Positions 1 to 11,669 of a stretch of 64,000 bases of DNA are shown piece by piece. Within the stretch, counting starts at the first letter, position 1. Every line of letters begins with the position of its first letter. The position numbers and the translations under genes were made by a program. The notes below the pieces were generated by a model. That model had not been told where the DNA came from, ran no database searches, and saw nothing but the letters and a program-made list of their open reading frames with translations. Origin of the DNA: Stagonosporopsis chrysanthemi (Eukaryota; Ascomycota; Dothideomycetes; Pleosporales; Didymellaceae); NCBI GenBank assembly GCA_022560025.1, contig JAFISE010000122.1, positions 1-64,000 on the forward strand, written 5' to 3'.

Positions 1-679
1 CCCAATGACTCTGGATTGTGGAGTTTTTCGACGCAAATATGATGCCTGGCGGTAGTGCAGTACCATCTGCGCAGACTGCTGCCAATAAGCTCACCCACTT
101 ACGTGAGCCATCTTGACGAGCCTGTCGAACCTCCTTCTTCTCATATTGACGCCTACTGAAGATGCGTTTCGTCCTTCCTAGCACTCCAATCGCGAAGCCC
201 TTCTCATCCATATTGTACGTGTGCGCAGGCTCAATAGAGTATTCAATGATCTTCTCGTGTAGGATGTCAAAGTACAGCTTGTACTTATACCCAGACTCAG
301 CGTTGTGGCGATTAGAGTCCATGCCAGTCGTCCATTTGGCTACAATGTGGTCGTGGTGACGGTGTAGAAAGCGTGTAACCCAGCTCTCAGAGACCCTCCC
401 CTGCACAACAGAAGACGCGAGATTTTGTACCATAGTCCTTGTAGGTGCTATGTGACGCGCAGTAAGCCTTTCTATATACTTAAGTAGGTCAGATTCTTGT
501 TGGTCGTTGAGCTTTCGGTTGTTGTGATACTCGACGTGTCGAGGGACCTGCACACCGCGATGCGCGCGCGACAACGTTGTGCGCGACACACCGTGTTTTT
601 CTGCAATACTTGTATAGACAAGTTTATTGCCAGGGTTCAGATTATGTATCTCTGCAAGGGCAGCTTCTAACCCTGGCAT
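1..679 (-). CDS. pogo/Fot-type DDE transposase, 5' part (truncated by window edge)
   Basis: Reading the minus strand from an ATG at 679, about 226 codons run without a stop to the left edge. The N-terminus (SIAEKHGVSRTTLSRAHRG, roughly residues 20-39) is a helix-turn-helix of the psq/CENP-B type. Next comes a second DNA-binding stretch with the SWVTRFLHRH signature of CENP-B-like transposases. From about residue 175 the text NMDEKGFAIG carries the first catalytic Asp of the DDE nuclease domain, followed by KWVSLLAAVCADG, typical of pogo/Fot elements. The remaining catalytic residues and the second terminal repeat lie outside the window. The frame is intact with no stop codons, so the element is not visibly mutated by RIP here. 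No host function is implied. Confidence 0.82.
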   Translation of the reverse strand, partial: MPGLEAALAEIHNLNPGNKLVYTSIAEKHGVSRTTLSRAHRGVQVPRHVEYHNNRKLNDQQESDLLKYIERLTARHIAPTRTMVQNLASSVVQGRVSESWVTRFLHRHHDHIVAKWTTGMDSNRHNAESGYKYKLYFDILHEKIIEYSIEPAHTYNMDEKGFAIGVLGRTKRIFSRRQYEKKEVRQARQDGSRKWVSLLAAVCADGTALPPGIIFASKNSTIQSHW

Positions 680-724
680 GGTGTTGAGTTGTTACGCGTT
701 CAAAAATGGTGTTATTTTGGTGTC

Positions 725-755
725 CCGGGCGTTCGGTGACTCCGGGCGTTCGGTG
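725..755. repeat. Tandem pair of a 14-bp GC-rich unit
   Basis: The unit CCGGGCGTTCGGTG occurs at 725-738 and again at 742-755. It lies about 45 bp outside the transposase start codon and may be part of the transposon end. Confidence 0.7.
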
Positions 756-945
756 CACAGACACTGTAGAAGCTAAAAGTAAACAAGGGTGGGACTCGAT
801 CACGCACGAGTGCACGGCTTGTCGAAGCTCCACCTCTGCGCTCAAGCCTCACACCACGCTCTTGACACGGCGACGGTCTGCGTGACGCGCTGAACTCGCA
901 CGCCTGTACCTTGCGATGTGAAGGCACCAAGCCTGACGCGTCAAC

Positions 946-2278
946 ATGCCTGCGCAGCAGATATTCTCCGCCAAAGCCCTTGTTGGTAAGCATATCAGAT
1001 AGCTTTATGTTACATGCATGTTATGTTAATAGAAGCTGGCAGGCGTTTGGAAGAACCTCCGAAACACCCGCGACAAGAACGACTTCTATCTTACGCTGCA
1101 ATACCACCAAGACGATGTTCGAGGATCCAAAGGCAAGAAGTATGGCAAGACAAACATCGTCGAGACAACCTCAGAAGTCGATGACGGGAAGGCCGTGGAC
1201 GTTGGCGGAAAGAGCATCAGCTTCGTTGTACCATGGCGGAGCATGCAGGCGCAGCGACGCGAGTTGCGAGAAAAGGAAAAGGAACTCGCTGAAGCTCTAG
1301 TTATGCTTGCCGGCGAGGTCTCATTCACTGGTATGCTCTGCGATTACCACAACACTCAAGTACGGTTGAGTTGACACCGATACAGAACTCTCCCCAACAC
1401 TACAAGCATCCCTTACCCAGAACCCTCTCGTCCAGATCCGCCACCTCGCTGCTGGCATCAGTCGTCAGATGTCCAAGGTAGAGCTGCAGATGGCAGACAA
1501 CGCACCTTTCTCGTACGGAAAGAACCTCTACACTGGCGGAGAGATCGCACGCAAGTTTCTTCCAGCTATCCAAACGCTCTTCGACCAGCGCCCAGTACCG
1601 CAACGCATGATCTTCGAGCTGCTTATGGAGCTCAAGGATCTCATATACTTGGGTATGACAGACTGCAGCAAGGAGGTTCTTGAATGGGAGATCGATGGCC
1701 CAGCCATTGGGGCTCTGGAAGAAATGGACGATGCATTTGCTAGAGCCATTACTCCAGCTGCTTCAACCTCAGAGAATGGGCACTTGCCAAACAGAGTGTT
1801 GGAACCCGGGCAGAAACGGGTGTTGCGTCGGAAAGCGTCTTCGCTATCCTCCATCACCCTCTCCAAACCACAGCAGCCTTTTCTCACTGCATCGACTGAA
1901 GAGCTTCTCTACACTCTTGAATCGCTAGAGACGACCGCCCTGGCCTTAACCCATTTGTCCGTTCCGATACCTGACTTTTGTGCACACTCCATCATTACTT
2001 TACGGCGCTTCTCGCCTCGCCATACATTGACAGAGTTCTCTGTAAACAAAAAGCGAAGAACAGCCCGATGCGCAGAGTACGCTCGCTGTATGAAGTGGGC
2101 AAGCACCAGCTGGCGTCAGGGTGGCGGGTGCAGACGAGGCTGCAGAAACGAAGACGAAGATCCAGAGAACCTCCCGAGCTGGCACAGAAGCAGCCGCTGG
2201 TTCGACGGAAACGGCGATGGTACACACATGGTTGGCGGTGGCCGACCAGAGGAGCTCGAAGCTATCAAAGACACATGA
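946..2278 (+). CDS. Unrecognised multi-exon protein
   Basis: Three exons join cleanly: 946-985, 1043-1330 and 1386 onward. Introns are 986-1042 (GTAAGC..CAG) and 1331-1385 (GTATGC..CAG). The product begins MPAQQIFSAKALVG, then a charged, lysine-rich stretch (residues about 15-60), a beta-like segment KSISFVVPWRSM, and a predicted coiled coil (RRELREKEKELAEAL, near residues 80-95). The third exon continues with a helical region (IARKFLPAIQTLF, MIFELLMELKDLIYLGM). I do not recognise the family. The open frame reaches a stop at 2278, but composition degrades after about 1930 and all three plus frames stay open, so another intron near 1968-2039 (GTCCGT..GACAG) and a different C-terminus are likely. 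Start chosen because it is the first ATG before the first donor. The 3' end should be treated as unknown. Confidence 0.5.
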
Positions 2279-2339
2279 GACGAATCGTGTGCACCCCGAC
2301 GTACAGGATGTCTGCGAAGAAATGATACAATAGCGTCAA

Positions 2340-3315
2340 AGTCCGAGCTATCGGTTCCTGGCGTGGCGCTCTCTTCGCTGTTTTTCTGCTACTCGGCTCC
2401 ATACCGAACCGGAGGTGCCTTGCACAGCTGCAGTAGCGCGCCCAGCCCCAGTAATCATTTACTGAGGCTCCCACAGTCAGCTTGTCAGTGTGAAACAATA
2501 GCACTTTGCAGCTCATACACAAACTTCAATGGGCGAACCTATCGACGGCTGTTTCCTAGAAATCAAATCATCACGCAAAAACAGTACATAGCCTCCGCCC
2601 AAATTCAAACGACATCCTCCCCGGACCTCAAGTCACTAGGGTGTGGCCCGACCACCTATCTCAGCAGACGTCTGTTGTTCTTGAAGCCTCGGACCGTCTT
2701 CAGCTTTGGATGCCGTTCGCCCACGCAGCCTACAACCGACTCTACCAGGACCACATGGAAACAACTGCTCAACATCCTGTGGACGAAACAAACGATACAT
2801 TTCCCTGCCGCCACTGTGCATGGACTCTACTACATTGAGCCCTCAATCTTCTGGGCTACGTCTTGGGACATTTCCTATCGGAGCAATTCCTGCACCGTTA
2901 GCACAGGCCAAGACTTGGTACCTGAAAGAGGCTGGCCCCGTGCCTGGGAGAAGCCCCAAAATATCGACGCGAGGCGCCATTAAGTTCGCGCGGCTGCTCC
3001 CTTTCTCACGCGTTGGTGGCTTATCCGCTAGCTCCATCGAGCCGAGACTTCGTCCGTCGAATCAGAGCTCGCCGCCGTGGACACCGGTCCGGTGCTTCCA
3101 TCCCTATCTTTGATATGTACCCTTTCGATAGTGTAGTCTGCACATGGCGTTGGAAAATCAAATTGTGGAGATGATGAGCGTTCAACACCAAGCTTCAGCC
3201 TCACAACGGCCTGACATTACTGAGTTGATATAATCTGGAGTACAGTGTCAACGTCAACTTTTTTGAGCGACGACGCGCTTCATACACTCTTTACTATAAA
3301 CACATTCATTGCAAA
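2340..3315. other. Intergenic stretch with a possible coding relic
   Basis: No gene can be supported. A plus-strand frame from about 2600 to 2838 reads like coding sequence (VWPDHLSQQTSVVLEASDRL ... FPCRHCAWTLLH) and a second one from about 2910 to 3113 reads AKTWYLKEAGPVPGRSPKI, but they lie in different frames, no start codon leads into the first, and no clean intron joins them. They could be exons of an unrecognised gene or a decayed one. The 3' end of the gene before and the promoter of the WSC gene must also lie here. Confidence 0.3.
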
Positions 3316-4447
3316 ATGTACTGCGTCCGCTCCTTCCTGATTGCGGGCCTTCTCGTGCCTTTCTGTGCATCCATTCCTTTGAATGTTCCACTTCTCGAGA
3401 CTGCGCCTGACCTCCCCTACACGTGGGAGTACAAAGGTTGCTTCATTGACCGCGTTGGGAGTCGCGCTTTGAAGAGAGCTATTACCAGTGATGGTGAGAT
3501 GACTGGTGGTTGGTGTTCGCGGTGGTGCGCTGAGCAAGGCTACAATATTGCTGGGACAGAATGGGGTCGCGAGGTACAGTTGGGTGATGAACCCGGACTC
3601 ATCAGCATGCTGACCATGCCAGTGCTACTGTGGATATGAGCTGAACAGACCGGTTGAGACAAGAGAAGCTGACTGCCAGATGCCCTGTGCTGGTTGGCTC
3701 ACCGAGGCCTGTGGTGGTTCCCAGCGCCTGACTGTCTACGAGACCCTGTCCGGAAACCCTCCTACCACCAATCCTGGTACCTTCGAATTCCCTTCCCTCG
3801 GCTGCTACAGCGACTCCACCTCCCGACGCGCGCTGCCAGTCAAGGTCGACTACGAAGGTAGTTTGGATGTAGTGAAGTGCATTTCCTCCTGTTCTACCCG
3901 AGGATTCGCACTTGCAGGTGTCGAGTACGGATATGGTATGCAGCTCCCCTGTCCTAGCATACTCTCAACTTACTCACCATCGCAAGAATGCTATTGCGGC
4001 AATGCGCTGGACAACTCTCAACTCATCCCCGGCGATGGGACAGCAAGCGGGTGCGACTATATCTGCAGCGGTGCTCCTGGCGAGTTCTGCGGTGGTTCCA
4101 GCCGCATGAACCTATACGGCACCCTACCTTCCACGGCCCCCTTGTCGTCTTCTACCACTTCGACAACAACTCCCACATCATCCATCACACCAGTTCCCAC
4201 TTCCGAAGCCCCCTCCGCTACTTCTACAACCACGACGCCCACGGTCCCGGCTGAAGCCAGCTCAGCGCCTGTCGTCGACACCACCCCTACGGTCCCGACC
4301 CCCACCTCCGAGAGCCAGACACCTGTAGCTCCTACCTCTGCTCCTGCTGCCGACGCGTCTAGCGCTGATGTCTCGTCTTCTTCATCTACACCCACATCCA
4401 CCATTGATGTTGCCCCCATCGATACCGCCATCCCAACTGTTGTGTGA
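3316..4447 (+). CDS. Secreted protein with two WSC domains and a Ser/Thr-rich tail
   Basis: Exons 3316-3573, 3623-3935 and 3987-4447; introns 3574-3622 and 3936-3986 both fall just before a CYCG motif, and the join restores GRE-CYCG and YGYE-CYCG, as expected for WSC (PF01822) domains. The 343-residue product has a signal peptide (FLIAGLLVPFCAS). WSC domain 1 spans about residues 36-125 (YKGCFID ... CYCGYEL ... EACGG) and domain 2 about 135-225 (LGCYSDS ... CYCGNAL ... EFCGGSSRMNLYG). A low-complexity Ser/Thr/Pro tail of about 115 residues follows, likely O-mannosylated. There is no transmembrane helix or GPI signal, unlike Wsc1-type stress sensors, so a secreted carbohydrate-binding cell-wall protein is the best reading. 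The repeated intron position suggests the two domains arose by internal duplication. Confidence 0.88.
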
Positions 4448-4710
4448 GTTTGGTGAATGATGACCCAACCCCACGTTCGCGCCGTCCAAGCACGACATTT
4501 CTATGATATAAGGACCTCAACTTCGTCTATATATATTGCCAGCAATGCATTCTATTACAGCACCGTACTTCTTTTGCTTGCCCATGCGGCCCTGGATTGC
4601 AGATTACCAGACCAATTTTTTGTCTGAAGTAAGCAGGGTCAGTGCTTATTGAAAGTGGCAATCAGATCCTACACATGCTAGAAGATCTTTGCTCACAAAC
4701 CATAAGTCGC

Positions 4711-7700
4711 TCATGCTGCAACAGCATTATTGTCTCTACAATACGTGTCCTTCAGCTTTTCGACCCAAGCACTGACTTCCATTGGCTCCTGGTCTCCGAC
4801 CCGAATGTAAGCTGGGTCAGGAGTGATGGCGGTCCTTGGGTCCCAGTCCGGAATCTCCAAAAACTCGTGATCCCGGTTGCACACTCGCCATTCGAGGTCA
4901 TCGGCCTTGAGTTTCGCCCAGCAATCTTTACAAAATTGTACGTCAACGCAATCCTGGCAGTAATTCATGGCCGTTGCATAAGTCCATGAGTGACCACATT
5001 CTCCGTCACAACTGCAAGTCAGCGGTCCAGGGTGAACGTAGACTGAATCTATGCTCTCGGGGTTTGTAACGTCGGTCATTGTTACAGCAGGTCGAATCAT
5101 CAGCCACGCCGCCAATGCGTTTTCTGGGTCTATGGATGACAGGGCCGCTGCAAGAAGATAGTAGCCGAACCAATCGTTGTCGGGGTCGGGGTCGGTCAGG
5201 AGATTTAGAGCTTTCTGTACATGCGGCTTGATGCGTTGTTGGGCTTTGGACTCCTGCTTGTTCTGTTTGAAGAGTCTTGCTATCAAGGGGTCTTCTCGCA
5301 TACCAAAAGCATCCGGTCGATCTGTCTGTAACCTAACAAATTGGTCGAGGTGTTCTGTCGCGTTGCTGGTCGCATTCCTGCAGGCTTCTAGATAAGCCGT
5401 GGTCAGCTTCCGTGCGGAACGTGTCCTCATCCAGTCTACAGATATGCCATCGGATGAGTTGCCTTCTTTGACGTTCTTTTCCCACAATTCCATCGCCTTA
5501 TTCAATTCTGATGCAGTGGGTCTCTGCTTGTAGTATAAGGCCAAGCCATGATAGTAGCGAAGATAACCTCGTGTGCGAGAATCAGACGCAACGCTCTCGG
5601 CTTCTGTGAAAGCCTTCTCGATGAGACCTGCATAGTCCTTCTTCGGATCCGCGGTATGGCTCATCTTAACCGCCTGCGCAATTTCATGGTGGAAGTCCTC
5701 CGAGTCCGCGAAATGTAGGAACAGAGTGGCAAGGATACCTTCTTGATCATCAGTGGACTCTGACTTGTCCAGATTTTCCAGAAACCTCATAAGATCCGAA
5801 TATTGCTTGGTACCAGCCATACGCCTGATGACGCCTCGTGTAGCATTATGATCCATTGGGGCTTCTTTGTGGAGCTGCAAGGCATACTCAATCGCTTGGT
5901 CTGGTCTATTCAGATCGTTGCTGAGATTACCCGCGAGTTCTAGCATGTCCTTCCTTGTTTCTTTGTAGTCTTCTGATATCACGTTGGTCTTGACCGTGAG
6001 CTCTTGGAGGAGTTGTTCAAGGAGGTCTAGTGCTTCCTTAGTCTCACACAGTCGGTCAGATGATTTTATCGACCACCATGTCGCTCTCCAATACGTTGGG
6101 TCTTTTTCCAGAGCACGATTGCAGTAATCTCTTGCTTCGAGAAAGTGGGAATGATGGAACATGGTCTCAGCAACGCGTGTCAGCTCCATTGCGCTCTCAA
6201 CGCGAACATCGAACTTCTTCTGCACCCATGACATTACACGCTCAATATGCTCCGCTAGTTCATCGCACATCAACGTCTCAGCAGTGGTACTCTGAACATG
6301 TTCTAGTCAGTTTCCTTGCCAATCTCGAGCGGGCAAGCGGTGGCACTTACCGTTGTGTAGTATACCTGCAGCCATGCAAAAGCGTCCTTAGCATCCCAGT
6401 CATGTTCTTGAAGCCATTTCTTGGAAACGAATCGAGAAGATTCGAGGAATAGCTTGGCAGGTTTTGTCTCAATACGGTGCGCCCACTCAACAATCTCGAA
6501 GAGGAGGATCTCCTTAGCCTCAGAATCTCGCACGAATCTCAAGATGGCATTTACTAATGGAGCATCTTCAATCCAAGTATCGCGCACTTTTGTAAACGTC
6601 TCAGATGTTAGCCAAGTGTCCATATGGCCCTCATCTGTGAATACCTGGTGAAGAAGTTTTGTAATCTCCAGTATGCTCTCGCAGCTGGCATTGACTGGAT
6701 CAACTGCAGAAAGTTGATTGAGATGCCATGGAAGTTCTTCGGCAGCGAAATCATGTAAAGCTTTGACGTCTAAAGTGGTGTCGTAGTCTGTGAGAGCTTT
6801 CAAGCAACACGTTATGATTCTGATATGGCCGTCCACACGATTGAACATAACTCTCGTACCTGTGGCCGGTCCCTGTTTGATATTCAAGAAGTCTTCGATT
6901 CCGAGGCGATTGTACAACTCTTGTCCACACAGTAGACTCAGGGTATTTTTGATGATGGTAATCTCCGAGAAATGAATATGCTTGTTGTTTCCTGACCCCT
7001 GCGCACTTTCAACCGGTGTTTGAGATCTGGAAACAAGCTCGCATTGATTTGAGGGTTCTCCGAAGTACTCCATCAATTCGTAAGACGTTACGAAGTTGTC
7101 TTCAAACACTAGCAAAGGATATGGGTACTTGCTGCGCAGTTGAGCCACACAATCTTCCTTAGAAGCCATGCGTGAACCTTGTTTCACAGCAAGTACCGCG
7201 ACGAGTTGATCAGTCTTAGGCCAACATCGTGGCAGGACAATCCACGGCAGAATCTCATTGAACACCCCAAGGCCTTCGGTGTCAAGTGTTTGGTTCAACC
7301 GCTCGATCGAGCTTCCAACGGTGCCTTTTTCGTCAATAATCGCTCGAATATCTCTTACGTTGTTCACTTCAACGATTCTGTTTAAGATTCCGCTCAGAAC
7401 TGCAAAATCTCCAGGTAGACTGAGCAACTTGTTTTTGATCTCCTCTCTCAGTTCGTTTAGATTGTCGTCCCATTTCTTCCTTTGGAGTCGTTGCGTTATG
7501 AAAGCCTCAACATCTTTCTTATTCCGCTCAGAAATCTTAATCTTGATGTATCGTGATTTTTTGAGCGCAGCTTTGCTCACGGCCTGACCCTCGCCAGTGA
7601 TGAGTAACCGTATGCGTAAAGTCCCAAGTTGATTTTTGGCGATTGCCCTCAAGATCTTCCTGATCGAACCTGTGGCATCGTCTTCAACGTGGTCAATGCC

Positions 7701-9599
7701 GTCCAGTATCAAAAAAAAGGTGGTCGTGGCAGTATTGATTAAGCCGCTAGCGTTCAATGGTGCGGCTCGATTTGTTTCGTTGGTTTGGGTACTATTTGTT
7801 GACATTTTCTGCTTGGGCAATGCTTTGAACGGTGAGCCATACTGTACGAAGACCGTCTCCCACAACTTGAATGTGTCCGATGGAAGAGCAGAGGTGCGGC
7901 AGAATTTTGCAACAAATCCCAAGAAGGCTGTGTCATTTTGGATCAATTGCCAGATCAAAGTACACAATGCAGTTCTCATAGAAGGAGGAGGGCCGTTCTT
8001 CCGGTCATTGTCAAAAAAGAAGTATGCTACATGAGCCGACGTCGTACCAGTGTGATGTTTATATCTGGACCGCAGTTTGTCGATGATGTTCGAGCAGAGA
8101 TAGGTCTTTCCATGAGAATCCGGGGCTTCAAGTGATAGTACTGAGGGTGTCGATGCATCTCCCATGTTTGACCAGCTCTTGAAATCCTCATCCTCCAGTA
8201 ACCACTCTCCGGTATTGGCAATGATGTCCTCTCGGTGGAAAGCCGTCTTCCAATTCACATCCTGCTCATTGATATGGAGTGCATACGATACATCGGCTCT
8301 CGACTTTTCGAGTGTGTTCTTTGCGTCGTCGATTCGACCCCGTTCGTCGATAGCAACGACTCTTGAGTTCATGCTCTGAGTCGTAATTAGTATCTCATTG
8401 ACACTCATGTTCAGTTCTTGCTGTGATATCCGGTCAATCTCTTGCAGAAGCCCCTTCAGACCACCGTCATTGTCTCCTGGAGTAACCAAAAGTTTGAGGC
8501 CAAGTTTGAACTTTGCTCGTTTCTCGCTTTCCCCCGAGAACTTCGCAGCGATCATACAGACATCTACAAAGCACCTGAGTAATCCTTCGATCGATTTCAT
8601 CAGGCCTTGTTCGTTCTTGTATCCCTCTGGTTTGGGCTTTGAATGATTGACAAAACGGTACAGGACGTAGGAAATGCTTTCGAATACGGCTGAGAGATCC
8701 TCAAAATACTGAGGATACCTCTGTGCAGTCCGCAGGACATGACAGAAAGCAGTGAAACAAACCTCGCCTGGCGGAAAAATCTTTGGAGAATGATTGTTAG
8801 CACTTCTAGTAACAGTACTAAACCTGAAAACTTACTGGAGCGATGGCTTTAGCCAAGACATCACCAATTGGCAAGACGTAATCGAGTATGGCTCTAGCGT
8901 GGCTCTTCATGCTCTCAGACTTAGCTTTCAGGTCTCTCTCGGGTGGATCTGGTCGCAATTGTTCAATAACATACTGCGGCTTTGGCAGTGGTAAGATTGG
9001 TACCCAATACTCTTTAGATCGATCGGTAGAACCATCTCGTTTTGACGAGCGTCGAAACTTGCGCCATCAGTCGTATGTATAATTATTTGCGCAGCTGGTC
9101 TCACCTTGATGCCAAAAGCCGCAAACACTCCATGGTCTCCATGTTTGGCTGCATCAATTTGAATCTCCTCTAACATTCTCTTTGAGGCGTCATTCCACAG
9201 CTTCGCCATTTCTGGATCGCCATCCGAACCATTCACTGAAGTACATTGATCGGTGATGGTTTGCGGAAGACCTGAGGTTGGAAAGTCAGGTAGCCTCATA
9301 ACGCTTCCTAAGCCATCATCGGTAACCACCTGTGGGGGTTCATTGTCGCGTACAGTGTCTGGAGATTTGCGTTCTGCTGAGTGCAAGCCTTGTCCGCTTG
9401 AAGGGGACTTCACTGTAACGTGTTCTTGAACTTGTATTGGAGGTACCGCTAATTGTGTTTGCTGCTGTTCGGTCTTTCCCAAAGTAGATCTAGGGTTTTG
9501 GGACGACTTCTCAGGGGAATTGGCGGCTTCTCTCGGACAGTTCTTGGACGATGAGGGTCTTCCAAAGTGCAGGAATTTCAACAGTCTTGATTTCTTCAT
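4711..9599 (-). CDS. STAND NTPase / NLR-like receptor with C-terminal zinc-finger segment
   Basis: Four exons: 9599-9105, 8979-8836, 8780-6351 and 6291-4711, all joins in frame (introns GTGAGA, GTAAGT and GTAAGT donors), giving about 1549 residues. Residues about 120-300 (LWNDASKRMLEEI, then APIFPPGEVCFTAF ... VFESISYVLYRFV) resemble the fungal STAND N-terminal Goodbye-type domain. The nucleotide-binding domain has a P-loop APDSHGKTY fitting [AG]x4GK[ST] and a Walker B FFLILDGIDHVED. A helical C-terminal half, probably TPR-like, runs to a Cys/His-rich segment (CSCDGECGHSW, YCQDCVDVQFCKDCW, CNRDHEFLEIPDW) resembling a ZZ finger. Such proteins act in fungal self/non-self recognition and programmed cell death as ligand-triggered switches. 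The ligand is unknown. No downstream effector gene is adjacent. ORF integrity argues for a functional gene. Confidence 0.82.
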
Positions 9600-9938
9600 A
9601 TTGCAGATTTCTCACCAAGCTGTATGGCTAGCCTTGAGTTATGCGGAACTTCATGAGTTTATAGCAGCGAGAAATTAGCGGGTGTTTGCAGGTCGCCCAA
9701 AATGGACATGTACTCGTGCCGTGGTTCCGTGATTTTCAAATCTCAGTGCTTCTGGGCGATATCTGCTTTTCCTCGCAGCTGAAATGGGCGCTAACGCATA
9801 ACACAGCGCTTGAGCGCGATTTGCAGGTTATTGCACCAATAATCAATGTTTTTTAGCGGAAGGATTCGATGAGTTGGTGTATTCCGTGCGTTGGAAAGCC
9901 AATTACACCAAAGGAACAAATTGCTTTTTTAGAACTAA
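9600..9938. promoter_or_regulatory. 5' flank of the NLR gene
   Basis: About 340 bp with no coding signal between the NLR start codon and the stop of the weak candidate gene upstream on the same strand. It should hold the NLR promoter; no specific motif stands out. Confidence 0.4.
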
Positions 9939-10535
9939 TCAGAATACAGAGCCCGTGAGATCAGCTCTGTGAGTGAATACGGAAGCCTGTACAGCATATG
10001 ACCATTCTACAGTATTGGCAGTGGCTACTTGCATGCCAAGCCGACACTCTGATGCAAGAACCTTGGCCCGAACTATGGTAATGGAGCTGACCTCTCGAAG
10101 CCTTCTCAACGTAGACTCGTTGATAATGGTGCGTGAAGAATTCAATAAGTTGGTGAGGCTTTCGGCTGGTTTTATCTCGTACACCCAGCTCTGCAAGTAC
10201 CTTCTTCCACTTAGATACATCCGCAGTTCTCGTCTATTCATCCCCAAGCAGCCACTCTCCAGCTCTTGCGCCCACCCAATCCCTTCGAAGGCTAGGTAAA
10301 CAGCTACTTACCACCGTTGGGACAAACTGCTCGAGTACTCCTTCAGCTAGGTGGTGGAGGGCGACGATGGCTGGGAGACCGGTGGAAGGAGAGGTGGCGC
10401 TGAGTCTCAGGAAGCGCTGAAGGGGGTCATCGGTTTCTTGGGCCGTGCGAGAAGCTTCATTCCGGCTACATCGTATAGTTTGGCTGTTGTCATTCAGTGC
10501 AAGTTTTCTGCTTGTTCTTCAATGGCATACCATTA
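9939..10535 (-). CDS. Weak candidate gene, at least two exons, unrecognised
   Basis: Minus strand 10247-9939 is open from MGMNRRELRMYL to a stop and reads like protein (WVYEIKPAESLTNLL, TLRRLREVSSITIVRAKVL). Just upstream, about 10505-10312, another frame reads SRNEASRTAQETDDPLQRFL and TGLPAIVALHHLAEGVLEQF, also protein-like, and ends at a strong GTAAGT donor at 10311. A 49-nt intron from there to a GAG acceptor would join the two in frame. The upstream exon has a stop just before it, so further exons would be needed; no start codon can be assigned. I do not recognise the family. It may be a real gene missed by single-exon searching, or a decayed one. Confidence 0.35.
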
Positions 10536-11538
10536 GCCAGCTCCCCTCCCCCACGCCGCTGTAGGGAACTCAATGACAGCGATAGCAACAGAGTCAGATC
10601 GTGAGCACGACCCTCAACTCCTACCACACCTTCAAACAATCCCATCTCTCAGCATCTGCTCACCACACTAGACTTACATCTCCATCTTTGTGCCATTCAG
10701 ACAGCTTCAGCACGTGGAACACCATCAATGGTTGTTAGCCTATCACTGTGAATACATGGATTCCTCCTTACAATCAAAAGACTGAGTAGGATGCAGTAAT
10801 AGTAACCTGCAAACGTGTGCGCCACCCTTCCTACAAACTGACGTTATACTTATGACAGATTCCAACTTCATCGTCACCTTCAAGGGCAGAACAAAAAAGC
10901 ACCAGACTACAAACCACCCTCCTGCCGCGCCATTCACTACCATCAAACCAAGATCCCAGGCTCTCCCTATCATACAGAACTGTCGCAGTGAGTGCAAGCA
11001 GTGCGTGAAGATTTGAGGATTGAACTGAGGTTGTATTGTGCGAAGCTACGAACAGTATGTGTACATGGGTAGCTGTAAATAACGCTAGTGCAGGAGAGGC
11101 AGCCTCGTCTCACCAGAGGTGAGGTGCAACTGCACGTGAGGCAGGAGATGCCCTCAACCGTGACAAGAACTCATCCAATATCGATACCATGTAAGAACCC
11201 CCCCAGTGGACTTCCCCCCCTCCCCCTCCTCCAGCATCCGCGCCTCAGAAATTAGCATTCTCCACCCCACCACGCCAGTCCGCCGCGCAGCCATCCCCCC
11301 CCTCTCCCGGCTAGCCACTCCAACCCCCTGCCCTCTCCTAGAACCGATGTCGTGTACATTCCTACGCAAACACACACTCACAGACAAAAAAACGCGGGAG
11401 GAAATCATCAAACCACCCCCCCCCCCCCCCTATACACACACACATACGTCGATCCACGGCCTCTCGAACGATCCAGGCCCGCTTCTTGTGGTGGGAGAGG
11501 GCGGAGAGGGGTGTGGATAGTGCGCAGACAGTAATCAT

Positions 11539-11630
11539 AGAAAAGAAAGAAAAAAAAAAGGGGGGGGGGGGGGGGGGGGAGGAAGGGGGGGGGGGGGGGG
11601 GGGGGGGGAGGGGGGGGGGGGGGGGGAAAG

Positions 11631-11669
<39 letters not shown>

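Larger units (their letters stand above)
1..760 (-). mobile_element. Class II DNA transposon, one end (pogo/Fot superfamily)
   Basis: Inferred from the transposase. The outer flank beyond its start codon holds a tandem pair of a 14-bp unit (CCGGGCGTTCGGTG at 725-738 and 742-755, period 17), a plausible subterminal repeat. The true terminal inverted repeat and target-site duplication cannot be set because the other end is not in the window. Confidence 0.45.
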
